Assembly: GCF_900168685.1 (NCBI RefSeq)
Contig: NZ_FVZN01000014.1
Coordinates: 248,001-312,000 of the forward strand
Direction of reading: 5' to 3'
DNA: 64,000 nucleotides
Source: Solibacillus isronensis
GTDB taxonomy: Bacteria; Bacillota; Bacilli; Bacillales_A; Planococcaceae
The notes beneath the pieces were generated by a model. The model searched no databases. It was not told the DNA's origin and was given only the letters and a program-made list of their open reading frames with translations. The translations under genes were made by a program, and so were the position numbers. The first letter of the stretch is position 1, and every line of letters starts with the position of its first letter. Positions 25,654-32,805 of this stretch are shown piece by piece.

Positions 25654-28276
25654 ATGAGAATCAATCACAATATTGCGGCACTAAACACACATCGTCAGTT
25701 AGGTAGTGCGAATAATGCACAAGGCAAATCAATGGAAAAATTATCTTCTGGTCTTCGTATTAATCGGGCTGGAGATGATGCAGCAGGTCTTGCAATCTCT
25801 GAAAAAATGCGTGGGCAGATTCGTGGTTTAGACCAAGCTTCTAGCAACGCTCAGGATGGAATATCGATGTTGCAAACCGCTGAAGGAGCACTGAATGAAA
25901 CCCACTCAATTTTACAAAGGATGAGAGAGCTAGCAGTACAAAGTTCAAATGGTACATTGGAAGACCAAGATAGAGAAGCGATTCAAGCGGAAGTCGATCA
26001 GTTGACCAAAGAAATTGACAGAATTGCTGAAACAACTCAATTTAATCAGAAAAAACTATTACGAGGTACTCCAGAAGGTAGAGCCTTTGCAAAGGTAGAT
26101 AGTTCTGCAATTACCTATGATAATGTTAATGGGAATGAATGGGAAGGGATTGTTAATGCTAGCCCAAATTCAAAAGCATCAATTGATATAGAATTATCAT
26201 CGGCAATAGGAGCAACTGATAAAACGGATGCAATAACAGCATTAGATGGTAAAACATTTACTATAAATAATAAAACATATGAGCTAACGTTTAATGATGG
26301 TACTAATGACTCTGTTTCTAGTGGTAATATTGCAGTTAACATAAATGATTCTTGGACCGATGGGTCAGGAACTAATGATGCAAATGCAGCTACAAATATG
26401 AACTATGTGATAGACCAATTAGTAAATGCTATAACAGCTAATGATTCGACTGTTGTTGCAACAAAATCAACACCAGCAGCAGACAGTGACACTACCGATA
26501 ATGGTACAGGTGTTACTGCAGGTATTCTTACAATTTCTTCTGCTGAAAATATGGCACAACCAGACGCTGACAGTATAACTGTAGAAATTGGTACAACAGC
26601 TGATTCAGATGCAGGTATTTCGGGAATTGACTTGAAAAACCCTACAGATTCTAGCTCAATAGGAAATAGTGGTAGCTTAGTTGCTTCTACTGATGGAACT
26701 TCAGAAGAATTTGGAATAACTTTTAGTTCTGTTCCAAAAGCTGGTGATACAATTAAGATAGATGATTTAACAATCTCTTTTGTAGATAATGGGGATGTTG
26801 GTTTTAATTATAGTGGTGGAGGTTCAACTGCAAGTATTGATGTTTCCAACCGGAGTATCTCAGAGGTATTGGAACAAATTGAAAGTGTGTTAGATGATGC
26901 AAATACTCATCATGATAGTAATCCTACTGAAGACGCTCTAAGTGCTTTATCGTCTCATTCTGTTGTAGGAAATACTTTAGTCCTATCAACAACTAAAACT
27001 GATGACGGTCAATCATTTGGAGATTCAAATACAAATGGTCTAGATATTCAAATAATGGATGGAGACTTTGAAGCAAATGCCGGACAAAGTTTAAAACTTG
27101 ATATGCAAATTGGTTCAAATGAATCTGAAAAAATGGAAGTGGAATTTGGAGTAATGGATTCAGCATCATTAAGATTAGCTTTTAATGCTGACCGCTCAAC
27201 AGCGATTCCTACTGCAGGAACAAATGCAATTGCTGGAATAGATGTAAGTTCTTCTACTACTAAAGCTCAAGGTGCAATTACTGCAATTGATAAAGCTATT
27301 AAAGCAGTTTCAGAAGAACGTTCTAAACTTGGGGCATACCAAAATCGTTTAGAACATACAATCAATAACTTAAACACAGCTTCTGAAAACCTAACAGCTG
27401 CGGAATCTCGTATCCGTGACGTAGATTATGCTTTAGTGGCCTAGAGCCGCGACAAGCACAGTCGTCCTGGCTGGTAACGGCTAGTGAATATTATCGGGTG
27501 AATTGCTGGAAAACCCTTAGAGCTTTTCTTACCACAACGTAGTTGGAAACGACAAGCGTGATGGTGTGGAAAAAAGAAAAGATTGGGCAATCAGCAGCCA
27601 AGCTCCTGTCTCGAAAGAGTGGAGAAGGTTCAACGACTAGGATAAACCATTTAAGGTGAAAGCTATGATGATGAAATCCATAGGTGAAATAATGTCCATC
27701 AACATTGTGAATCCGAAGTGCCCGACCCCTACTAGCTTGCTAGAGGGTGAAGATATAGTCTAGTCATTTATGAAAGTAAATGTTCGCACGATGGCGAAAG
27801 AAATGATGAACCAAACTAAGAATTCTATTCTTTCTCAAGCAGCACAAGCAATGTTGGCTCAATCGAATCAACTGCCTCAAGGAGTGCTACAACTCCTGAG
27901 ATAATGATTGAAGGGCGTCTTATCTGGTAACGGATAAGAGAATAACTGGGTGAATTGCTGGAACTTCCTAAAGCTTCATCAACCACAACGTAACTGGAAA
28001 CGGTCAGCGTGAAGGTTTGAAAATGATGAGGATGAACCAATGGATAATCAGCAGCCAAGCTCCTGTGAGGAAACTCTGGAGAAGGTTCAACGACTAGAGA
28101 ATACGGTCTAAGGTGAAAAGCTATGACTATGAATCTCGTAGGGCAGCCAAAGCTGTTCGAAGTGCCCAGCTCCATGAAAAACATGGATGAAGATATAGTC
28201 TATTCTGTAATCGAAAGATACAGTGGCAAAGCAAGCGAACCAACAACCACAAGGAGTATTACAACTTCTTCGTTAA
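25654..28276 (+). CDS. hag: Flagellin Hag, split by two group I introns
   Basis: Start ATG 25654 (ribosome site GGGAGGA). Exon 1 25654-27426, exon 2 27791-27859, exon 3 28232-28276. Joined they give 628 residues: D0/D1 N-terminus (MRINHNIAALNTHRQLG..LSSGLRINRAGDDAAGL), a long variable centre (about 170-510), and the C-terminal coiled coil. Exon 1 ends ...SRIRDVD, exon 2 is MAKEMM..AQAMLA, exon 3 is QANQQPQGVLQLLR. Without splicing, translation stops after DVDYALVA (596 residues), which lacks the D0 C-terminal helix. If only the first intron is removed, the second intron itself supplies QSNQLPQGVLQLLR-stop, again 628 residues. Exon borders rest on P1/P9 geometry and on the conserved protein. 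The filament protein is exported by the type III apparatus. Confidence 0.88.
27427..27790 (+). ncRNA. Group I intron 1 in hag
   Basis: 364 nt, no internal protein gene. P1 pairs exon 27424-27426 plus intron 27427-27433 with 27454-27463 (one A-C mismatch) and has the expected U-G at the 5' splice site (U27426-G27461). P2 is 27467-27471/27480-27484. Core elements: P AATTGCTGGAAA (27501), Q AATCAGCAGCCAAGCTCC (27589), R GTTCAACGACTA (27628), S AAGATATAGTCTA (27750). P9 is CATTTA/TAAATG (27765-27782), then 8 nt ending in G27790. The P/Q/R/S sequences resemble group IA introns of Bacillus phages and nrd genes. Subgroup is tentative. Confidence 0.87.
27860..28231 (+). ncRNA. Group I intron 2 in hag, with embedded copy of the gene's 3' end
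   Basis: 372 nt, clearly a paralogue of intron 1. P2 is CTTATC/GATAAG around the same TGGTAACG loop (27919-27938). P is at 27953, Q 28046, R 28085 and S 28190. P9 is CTGTA/TACAG (28205-28223), then 8 nt ending in G28231, the same geometry as intron 1. P1 pairs exon GCU (27857-27859) with GGC (27914-27916), with U-G at the splice site. CAATC (27860) can pair with GATTG (27906). The enlarged P1 loop holds 14 sense codons plus TAA (27860-27904) that repeat the end of flagellin. Confidence 0.85.
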
Positions 28277-28292
28277 TTTTAGATTATTTGAA

Positions 28293-28322
28293 GGGACCCT
28301 AGTTTTGCTAGGGTCTCTTTTA
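28293..28322 (+). terminator. hag terminator
   Basis: GACCCTAG (28295-28302) / CTAGGGTC (28308-28315) then TCTTTTATA, 17 bp past the spliced stop codon. Confidence 0.9.
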
Positions 28323-28384
28323 TATAATTTTTATAGTTAATTTGTTAGAAGAATGATTTAAAGAGAAAGGATTGAAAACTAATA

Positions 28385-28990
28385 ATGTGGTCTGTAAAAA
28401 ATTATATAATAGTTTATTTAGACACGGGATTAATACCTAGACCAAAGGGCATTGAAAAACCAAAAAAAGAGATTGAATTTCTTTTGAAAGAATTATTTAA
28501 TCTTAGTAATGAAGGTAAAATAACATTAAGAAGCACTCAAGGTTCACTTGATGATATTTTTGGTGCTAATAATGAAAGAGTTAACAGTCAAGCAGAGGAA
28601 AGATATAAGCAAATGCAGTTAACTGAGCCTGTTGCTGAAACTATCCTAGAATCAAATGAAGACTTTTCTGACGATGATATCGAACTTTTTAACATTATGT
28701 TCCCTAGTGAGAATGTGTTTAGCGGAAACATTTATCAATGCTTTCTAGATTTGAAAGAAAACGATAGAAATGATTTTAGAATTATCAAGTCATGCATTGA
28801 AGACTCAAATAGCTATGCCTTTTTCTTAACACAGAATAAAAACGATTTTATTAAAAATGGTCGAAAACAGGATTTGGAGTATGTTATAACCAATAAATAC
28901 AGGAAACATCTCGAAATTGGAGAATTAAATGAAGATATGCTGAAAAAAGTAAAATATGCAATTCAAGAGGTAACAGATTTGCTATCATAG
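28385..28990 (+). CDS. Hypothetical protein, weak PIN-like features
   Basis: 201 residues. I do not recognise the family. The N-terminus VYLDTGLI and a later SYAFFLTQNKNDFI resemble the first acidic strand and the FxTxNxxDF region of PIN-type RNases. The middle is acidic (EDFSDDDIELF), and the C-terminus is helical. Spacing to the ribosome site (AAAGG) is loose. Codons are AT-rich compared with the flagellar genes, and the gene lies in the accessory stretch between hag and flaG, which suggests acquired DNA. No antitoxin-like partner adjoins it, so a toxin role is not supported. Confidence 0.5.
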   Translation: MWSVKNYIIVYLDTGLIPRPKGIEKPKKEIEFLLKELFNLSNEGKITLRSTQGSLDDIFGANNERVNSQAEERYKQMQLTEPVAETILESNEDFSDDDIELFNIMFPSENVFSGNIYQCFLDLKENDRNDFRIIKSCIEDSNSYAFFLTQNKNDFIKNGRKQDLEYVITNKYRKHLEIGELNEDMLKKVKYAIQEVTDLLS

Positions 28991-29010
28991 TATAGCTTGA
29001 GAGAAGAATG

Positions 29011-29044
29011 AGGGAGAACCGCTGAACGGTTCTTTTGTCTCCCT
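29011..29044 (+). terminator. Terminator after the hypothetical gene
   Basis: GAACCG/CGGTTC (29016-29032) then TTTT, embedded in a wider AGGGAG/CTCCCT pairing. Confidence 0.8.
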
Positions 29045-29087
29045 AACTTTTACCAACTATTTCAAAACAGTCTGATTGGAGGAACAG

Positions 29088-29327
29088 ATGGAAAAAGATG
29101 AGCAGGAACATAAACAGTTTCTCGAACAACAGCTTGAGTGGTGTAAAGAACAAGATCGTATTTTAGAGGAGATAGAAATTAAGCTTCATGAAATGAAAAA
29201 GATAGCTCAATTTGCTCTCGATCATGAACTCGCTCCGCTAGAAATTGATCAGTTGAATGCCCAAATGAATGAATTGAAAAGTGAAGTTCATTTCTTAGAA
29301 AAACAGTTACACTCTATTGTCCATTAG
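29088..29327 (+). CDS. Small coiled-coil protein, paralogue of 32028-32288
   Basis: 79 residues from ATG 29088 (ribosome site TTGGAGGA). It is charged and nearly all helix with heptad leucines/isoleucines. It shares the pattern FLExQLEWxKxxDxxLxxIExxLxEMKxIA with the protein at 32028, so the two are paralogues flanking the island. No known family is recognised. Positions beside hag and flaG suggest a motility-linked accessory role, by context only. Confidence 0.7.
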   Translation: MEKDEQEHKQFLEQQLEWCKEQDRILEEIEIKLHEMKKIAQFALDHELAPLEIDQLNAQMNELKSEVHFLEKQLHSIVH

Positions 29328-29349
29328 AAGGAAAAAAGGTGGTGTTGTC

Positions 29350-29550
29350 GTGGGTATCGCATTACTATCAATGGCGTTAGGTCAAAGTCACGTTCAGCAA
29401 CAAGCTTCGATGTCAGTCATGAAAATGGCAATGAGAAATGCTGAGCAGCAAGGTGCAGCGATTCAGGAATTAATGAGTACGACTAACGCAGCGGCTATTC
29501 AACAAGCAGCTCAGCCGCATTTGGGTGGAAACATTGATTTAAAAGCGTGA
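29350..29550 (+). CDS. YjfB-family putative motility protein
   Basis: 66 residues from GTG 29350 (ribosome site AAAGGTGG). It carries the family pattern LLSMALGQSHVQQQASMSVMK, the helix NAEQQGAAIQELM and the ending AAQPHLGGNIDLKA. YjfB-like proteins are small, often sigma-D-dependent, and of unknown mechanism. It follows the coiled-coil gene by 22 bp, so the two are probably one operon. Confidence 0.8.
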   Translation: MGIALLSMALGQSHVQQQASMSVMKMAMRNAEQQGAAIQELMSTTNAAAIQQAAQPHLGGNIDLKA

Positions 29551-29852
29551 AGGGAATTTGGAGAGTAGCCTGAATGGAAGGTCGCTCTTTTTCTTTTTTG
29601 GGGCAAATGGGGAAAAGTCGATTGTGCCCCGAAAGTCCACCTTGTTAGGGGCAAATGTACTCAGAAATGGTAAAGTAACGCAAAAATCCCGCTAACGTGT
29701 AACTAGTAATAACTCAATGTTCAGATATATATTATAATCATAGAATGTACATTTTGTTCCATGAACATCAGATGTTCAAGAAACAAATAATCCAAGCCTC
29801 TACCTCGATCTTCGGGGTAGGGGCTATTTCTATTCTTAGGAGGAATTGAGTT
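29551..29852. promoter_or_regulatory. Regulatory gap with palindromes and a 14-bp attenuator-like hairpin
   Basis: A weak terminator (29561-29597) ends the preceding pair. Two GGGGCAAATG phrases and a GGGGCA/TGCCCC pairing lie near 29599-29660. A -10-like TATAAT (29733-29738) is followed by overlapping palindromes TGTTCCATGAACA and TGAACATCAGATGTTCA (29762-29778). A long hairpin follows, AGCCTCTACCTCGA/TCGGGGTAGGGGCT (29795-29825), 14 pairs with wobbles. It ends about 11 bp before the AGGAGG of the next gene. Confidence 0.5.
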
Positions 29853-30077
29853 ATGGCTAATCATTACAAAGCATCAGAATCAAAGCAATTGGAACTGTTA
29901 GAAGGAGGAATTGAGATCATGAAGAAACAGCCTGCTAAACGAGAGAACATCGTAAGCCTAAAGTTGGTAAAGGAATCTAGTATTTTGTACAAGCAAAGGA
30001 GAATTACTTCCCCAGATGATGCATACAAGCTTTTGAATTTTCTGCACCGGGTGCACAAACTATTCACTACAATTTAA
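29853..30077 (+). pseudogene. RadC/JAB-domain protein, N-terminal fragment
   Basis: 74 codons from ATG 29853 with a good AGGAGG site. The segment ENIVSLKLVKESSILYKQRR..SPDDAYKLLNFL matches the start of short RadC-like JAB proteins, which normally continue for about 100 more residues with a metal-binding HxH..D site. Here the similarity ends at LLNFL, exactly where a TGCACCGGGTGCACAAAC junction motif begins (30043). The frame then ends in unrelated residues. Probably truncated by insertion or deletion. The family call comes from a short stretch and is moderate. Confidence 0.5.
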
Positions 30078-30318
30078 AAACCCTCACTCTTGCAGCAATT
30101 TTCGCCACAACACCCCAATAGGAGCGGTTAAGCTCGTCGGCAATTTGCTGCTGATTTTTTCCTTCTTTTAGTGCAGAAATAATCCAGTTCATCTCTTCTT
30201 CTGTATAAGGCTTTTGGCGTTGGCGGTTTGCTGTAAGAACTTCATAACCTGGGTGGGAAAGTGCATATTTTGTTTTTCCCTGCTGCAACCGCCATTTCCA
30301 TTCCAGTTTATAGCGCAT
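30067..30318 (-). CDS. Small helix-turn-helix protein or fragment
   Basis: 83 residues from ATG 30318. The C-terminal half PYTEEEMNWIISALKEGKNQQQIADELNRSYWGVVAKIA has a Myb/SANT- or sigma-region-4-like helix-turn-helix. The N-terminus is basic and aromatic (MRYKLEWKWRLQQGKTKYAL). No ribosome site is seen before the ATG or the TTG at 30342. The open frame starts in another GGTGCACAA motif (30334-30342), so this may be the tail of a longer gene cut at that motif. Confidence 0.5.
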   Translation of the reverse strand: MRYKLEWKWRLQQGKTKYALSHPGYEVLTANRQRQKPYTEEEMNWIISALKEGKNQQQIADELNRSYWGVVAKIAARVRVFKL

Positions 30319-30342
30319 GCTTGTGCAGGATTTGGTGCACAA

Positions 30343-30910
30343 TTTATAAATAGATATTAAAAATTTAGAATACGCTTGTTTTCTACTTAGCGATCACCAC
30401 ATAGATTAAGTTGAATTCATTAGTTATTTACTTTTGTAGGTTCCTTTTTTGAAAATATACTGCACTGGGTACACAAACAAAGCCTCTGCTTTTCATTAGC
30501 CTCCATATTTTTTATTTATCTCCGTGCTCAGAACCAACGCATGTCTTTGGCTCGAAATTGAATTTGGCGAAATTGATATAGTGCTTATTTTTAAATAAGT
30601 GTCCCTTAGGTCTTGTGTCAGGAGTTGGCGCTTATTAGAAAATATGTTGTATATCGTTTTTCTGGATTTGCAGATTTTCCGATTTGAAATGGCGATAGGA
30701 AAATTTCCAATGCGGTTTTGCAGTAGTCGCGACCTTTTGTGTATGACAATTTTCTGCACCGGGTGTACATACATTTAAGGTGAAGTTGCATAATAGCCAA
30801 TTTGTAATTGTAATACAACGATATGCCGATGAGTTTTTCACTACAGTCTGCTCGGTTTTGCCCATGTTCTTGGGGGGTCTATGTCCCTACATACGAAGGA
30901 AGTCCCATCT
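30343..30910. other. Gene-poor segment with recurring TGCACC/GGTGCA motif
   Basis: No convincing gene. Copies of the junction motif lie at 30461-30478 (TGCACTGGGTACACAAAC) and 30755-30772 (TGCACCGGGTGTACATAC). A perfect palindrome CTTATTTTTAAATAAG lies near 30588. Several short frames overlap here on the minus strand but lack ribosome sites or family features. Confidence 0.45.
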
Positions 30911-31816
30911 CTATTCACTAAAACAATATTCCACCAACTTACTAACAGTCAGCCCGGTTTGCTGGCGTATCGTGGCAAGCGTGTATCTATGATTTTCTTG
31001 AATGATAATCTGATAGCTCTTCATAGGTTGTTCAGTACTCCGAAAAGTTTTAAAGGTATCAAAAATAAAATCTTTGCAAATGCTGCCCGTTTCATCAATT
31101 AGTAAGGTATTCAATTTATGGAGCTGCTCATTAATTTCATAAGTAGGATTATTAAGTTTTATCTCTTCAGGCAAGTAAATAGAGGTTCTTTTTGCAATTG
31201 CTTTAATGGGTTGTGCCGCCATTGCTTTTCTGTTCATGGATTCATGTAGCCAGGGGGAAATAAGATGCAGAAAATAAATAATTTGAAATTGATCATACAG
31301 AATAAGGCGGTTTTGGCCGTCTCTAAGAAACCGTAAGTGGAACTTTCTAAACAGATAGTGTAAAAGCCATGTATTTTCCTCTTCCGAAAAACTTTCTGTG
31401 GACAAAATAATTTTCTGGGCAACATTGTTCACGATTTTCAAATGGCCATCATCCTGATACCACCAGGCAAGCGCCTGTTCGTTCAGATAGTGTTCGAGAA
31501 AATTGAGAGGCAACTTCTTTTTTTCGTTAGGGTACCAGTGCTCGTATAATTCTGAAATCACAGGACTCGTTCTGGACTGCACAAAGAAGCTTTCAGAATA
31601 CCCTTTTTTAAGTCGTGAATCATTTACTTTTTTGTAGACGGGCGGATTAAGCGGTAAGAAAGGCTTTAGCAGTTCATAGCAATGATTTGTCCATTCGAAA
31701 TCATCAGCTGTGTGCATAAATTGGAATCTTGCTTTTCTGCTTCCTTGTTTAGTCATAGAACCGTCTCCTAACAATTTTCCGCAAATAAAATGAAAGAATT
31801 CATTTTCCTCATACAT
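30911..31816 (-). CDS. Free-standing LAGLIDADG homing endonuclease
   Basis: 301 residues from ATG 31816 (AAGGGTG at good spacing). Two LAGLIDADG-type helices are visible: FICGKLLGDGSM (about 11-22) and ALAWWYQDDGHLK (about 115-127), each ending in the acidic catalytic position. This is a monomeric, two-motif enzyme. The C-terminus (HRYTLATIRQQTGLTVSKLVEYC) looks like an added DNA-binding helix-turn-helix. Such enzymes cut an intron-less allele to start homing. It lies 2.7 kb from the two ORF-less group I introns of hag, opposite in strand. A trans-acting link is inferred, not shown. Confidence 0.87.
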   Translation of the reverse strand: MYEENEFFHFICGKLLGDGSMTKQGSRKARFQFMHTADDFEWTNHCYELLKPFLPLNPPVYKKVNDSRLKKGYSESFFVQSRTSPVISELYEHWYPNEKKKLPLNFLEHYLNEQALAWWYQDDGHLKIVNNVAQKIILSTESFSEEENTWLLHYLFRKFHLRFLRDGQNRLILYDQFQIIYFLHLISPWLHESMNRKAMAAQPIKAIAKRTSIYLPEEIKLNNPTYEINEQLHKLNTLLIDETGSICKDFIFDTFKTFRSTEQPMKSYQIIIQENHRYTLATIRQQTGLTVSKLVEYCFSE

Positions 31817-32027
31817 AGTTTTCACCCTTTACAAATAAGAACGTATATTCCTATTTTAGCATGGTTGTATAATTTCCTGCACTTAATATTCACTCAACTA
31901 ATATATTAAAATTTACCAAGCAGATTCTATAAACATCTTTACATATGAAAAAATTAAAAACAGATAATAATGAGATTTACTGTTAGTTCCGTTATAGTAA
32001 ATAAAACTAATTAGAATGGAGATTCCT

Positions 32028-32288
32028 ATGACAAAAGAAAATGAAGAACGCGCATTTCTGGAGGCGCAGCTGGAGTGGATAAAACAAAGAGATGCACTGC
32101 TTAAGCAAATCGAAAATAGATTATACGAAATGAAACAAATTGCCGAAAAAATAGCAGCAAACGGAGATTTTATATCGGTGAATGAAAAGCATCAATTGAA
32201 TGAAAAGCATCAATTGAATGAACGGTTTCTGCAGCTGAAATCTGATATAGCAGAATTAGAAAGCAGGCTTCAAATTTACTATAATTGA
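32028..32288 (+). CDS. Small coiled-coil protein, paralogue of 29088-29327
   Basis: 86 residues from ATG 32028 (GGAG at 32018-32021). The ATG at 32016 overlaps that site. It shares FLEAQLEWIKQRDALLKQIENRLYEMKQIA with its paralogue. An exact 18-bp tandem duplication (32181-32198 and 32199-32216) adds a second copy of the six residues NEKHQL, which may explain the larger size. Function unknown. It is followed by the flaG promoter. Confidence 0.7.
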   Translation: MTKENEERAFLEAQLEWIKQRDALLKQIENRLYEMKQIAEKIAANGDFISVNEKHQLNEKHQLNERFLQLKSDIAELESRLQIYYN

Positions 32289-32329
32289 TGAAATGTTGAT
32301 GAATTATTTCTCCATCTTTCAAACAACGA

Positions 32330-32356
32330 TAAAACATTTAAAAATGAAGCCGATAA
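32330..32356 (+). promoter_or_regulatory. Sigma-D promoter of flaG-fliD
   Basis: TAAA (32330-32333), exactly 15 bp, GCCGATAA (32349-32356). A consensus match, 36 bp before the flaG start. Confidence 0.85.
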
Positions 32357-32391
32357 AATACATAAGAAGATATGATATCGGAGGGGTAAAA

Positions 32392-32745
32392 ATGCGAATT
32401 GACGGAACAAGTATTTCAATGCCTAGCATGACACAAAAATCGGGAGAAGGACAACCACCGCGTCCTGCACAGACAGATATCATTACCCAACAAAGTCAAC
32501 CAACAGTAGAAAAAAAAGATACGAAAGAAAAACTGGAACAGGCGATTGATTCATTGAATGAGTTTTTCACAATTAATAATAGTGAATTGAAGTTTGTATT
32601 CCATGAAGGGCTAGATACTTATTACGCACAGCTTATAAACTCGGAAACTGAAGAGGTTATCCGCGAAATTCCTTCGAAAAAAGTGCTTGATGTGTTTTAT
32701 GAAATGCAAAAGCTCGTTGGGATGATTGTCGATAAAAAAATATAA
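32392..32745 (+). CDS. flaG: Flagellar protein FlaG (YvyC)
   Basis: 117 residues from ATG 32392 (ribosome site GGAGGGG). The N-terminal third is disordered and Gln/Pro-rich. The conserved C-terminal part reads KLEQAIDSLNEFFTINNSELKFVFHEGLDTYYAQLIN then EEVIREIPSKKVLDVFYEMQKLVGMIVD. FlaG-type proteins influence filament length in other bacteria. It lies 60 bp before fliD, in the usual Bacillus order. Confidence 0.93.
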   Translation: MRIDGTSISMPSMTQKSGEGQPPRPAQTDIITQQSQPTVEKKDTKEKLEQAIDSLNEFFTINNSELKFVFHEGLDTYYAQLINSETEEVIREIPSKKVLDVFYEMQKLVGMIVDKKI

Positions 32746-32805
32746 GGCCGGTCGCAATTGTAGCTGAGCTAAAATATATTGGATAAGTAGTTTGGAGGAG
32801 ATTAT

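Noticed and set aside
27433-27796. Alternative borders for intron 1 (after GAT TAT GCT, resuming at AAA GAA)
   Set aside because: Also in frame (DVDYA|KEMM), but P1 is weaker, and the 3' border would lie 14 nt after P9 instead of the 8 nt seen in intron 2.
27445-28275. Frameshifted or decayed flagellin pseudogene
   Set aside because: Two segments with ordered group I core motifs whose removal restores an exact flagellin end are better explained as introns than as random decay.
30496-30865. Overlapping minus-strand frames of 66-92 codons
   Set aside because: They overlap each other in different frames, lack ribosome sites and show no family features.
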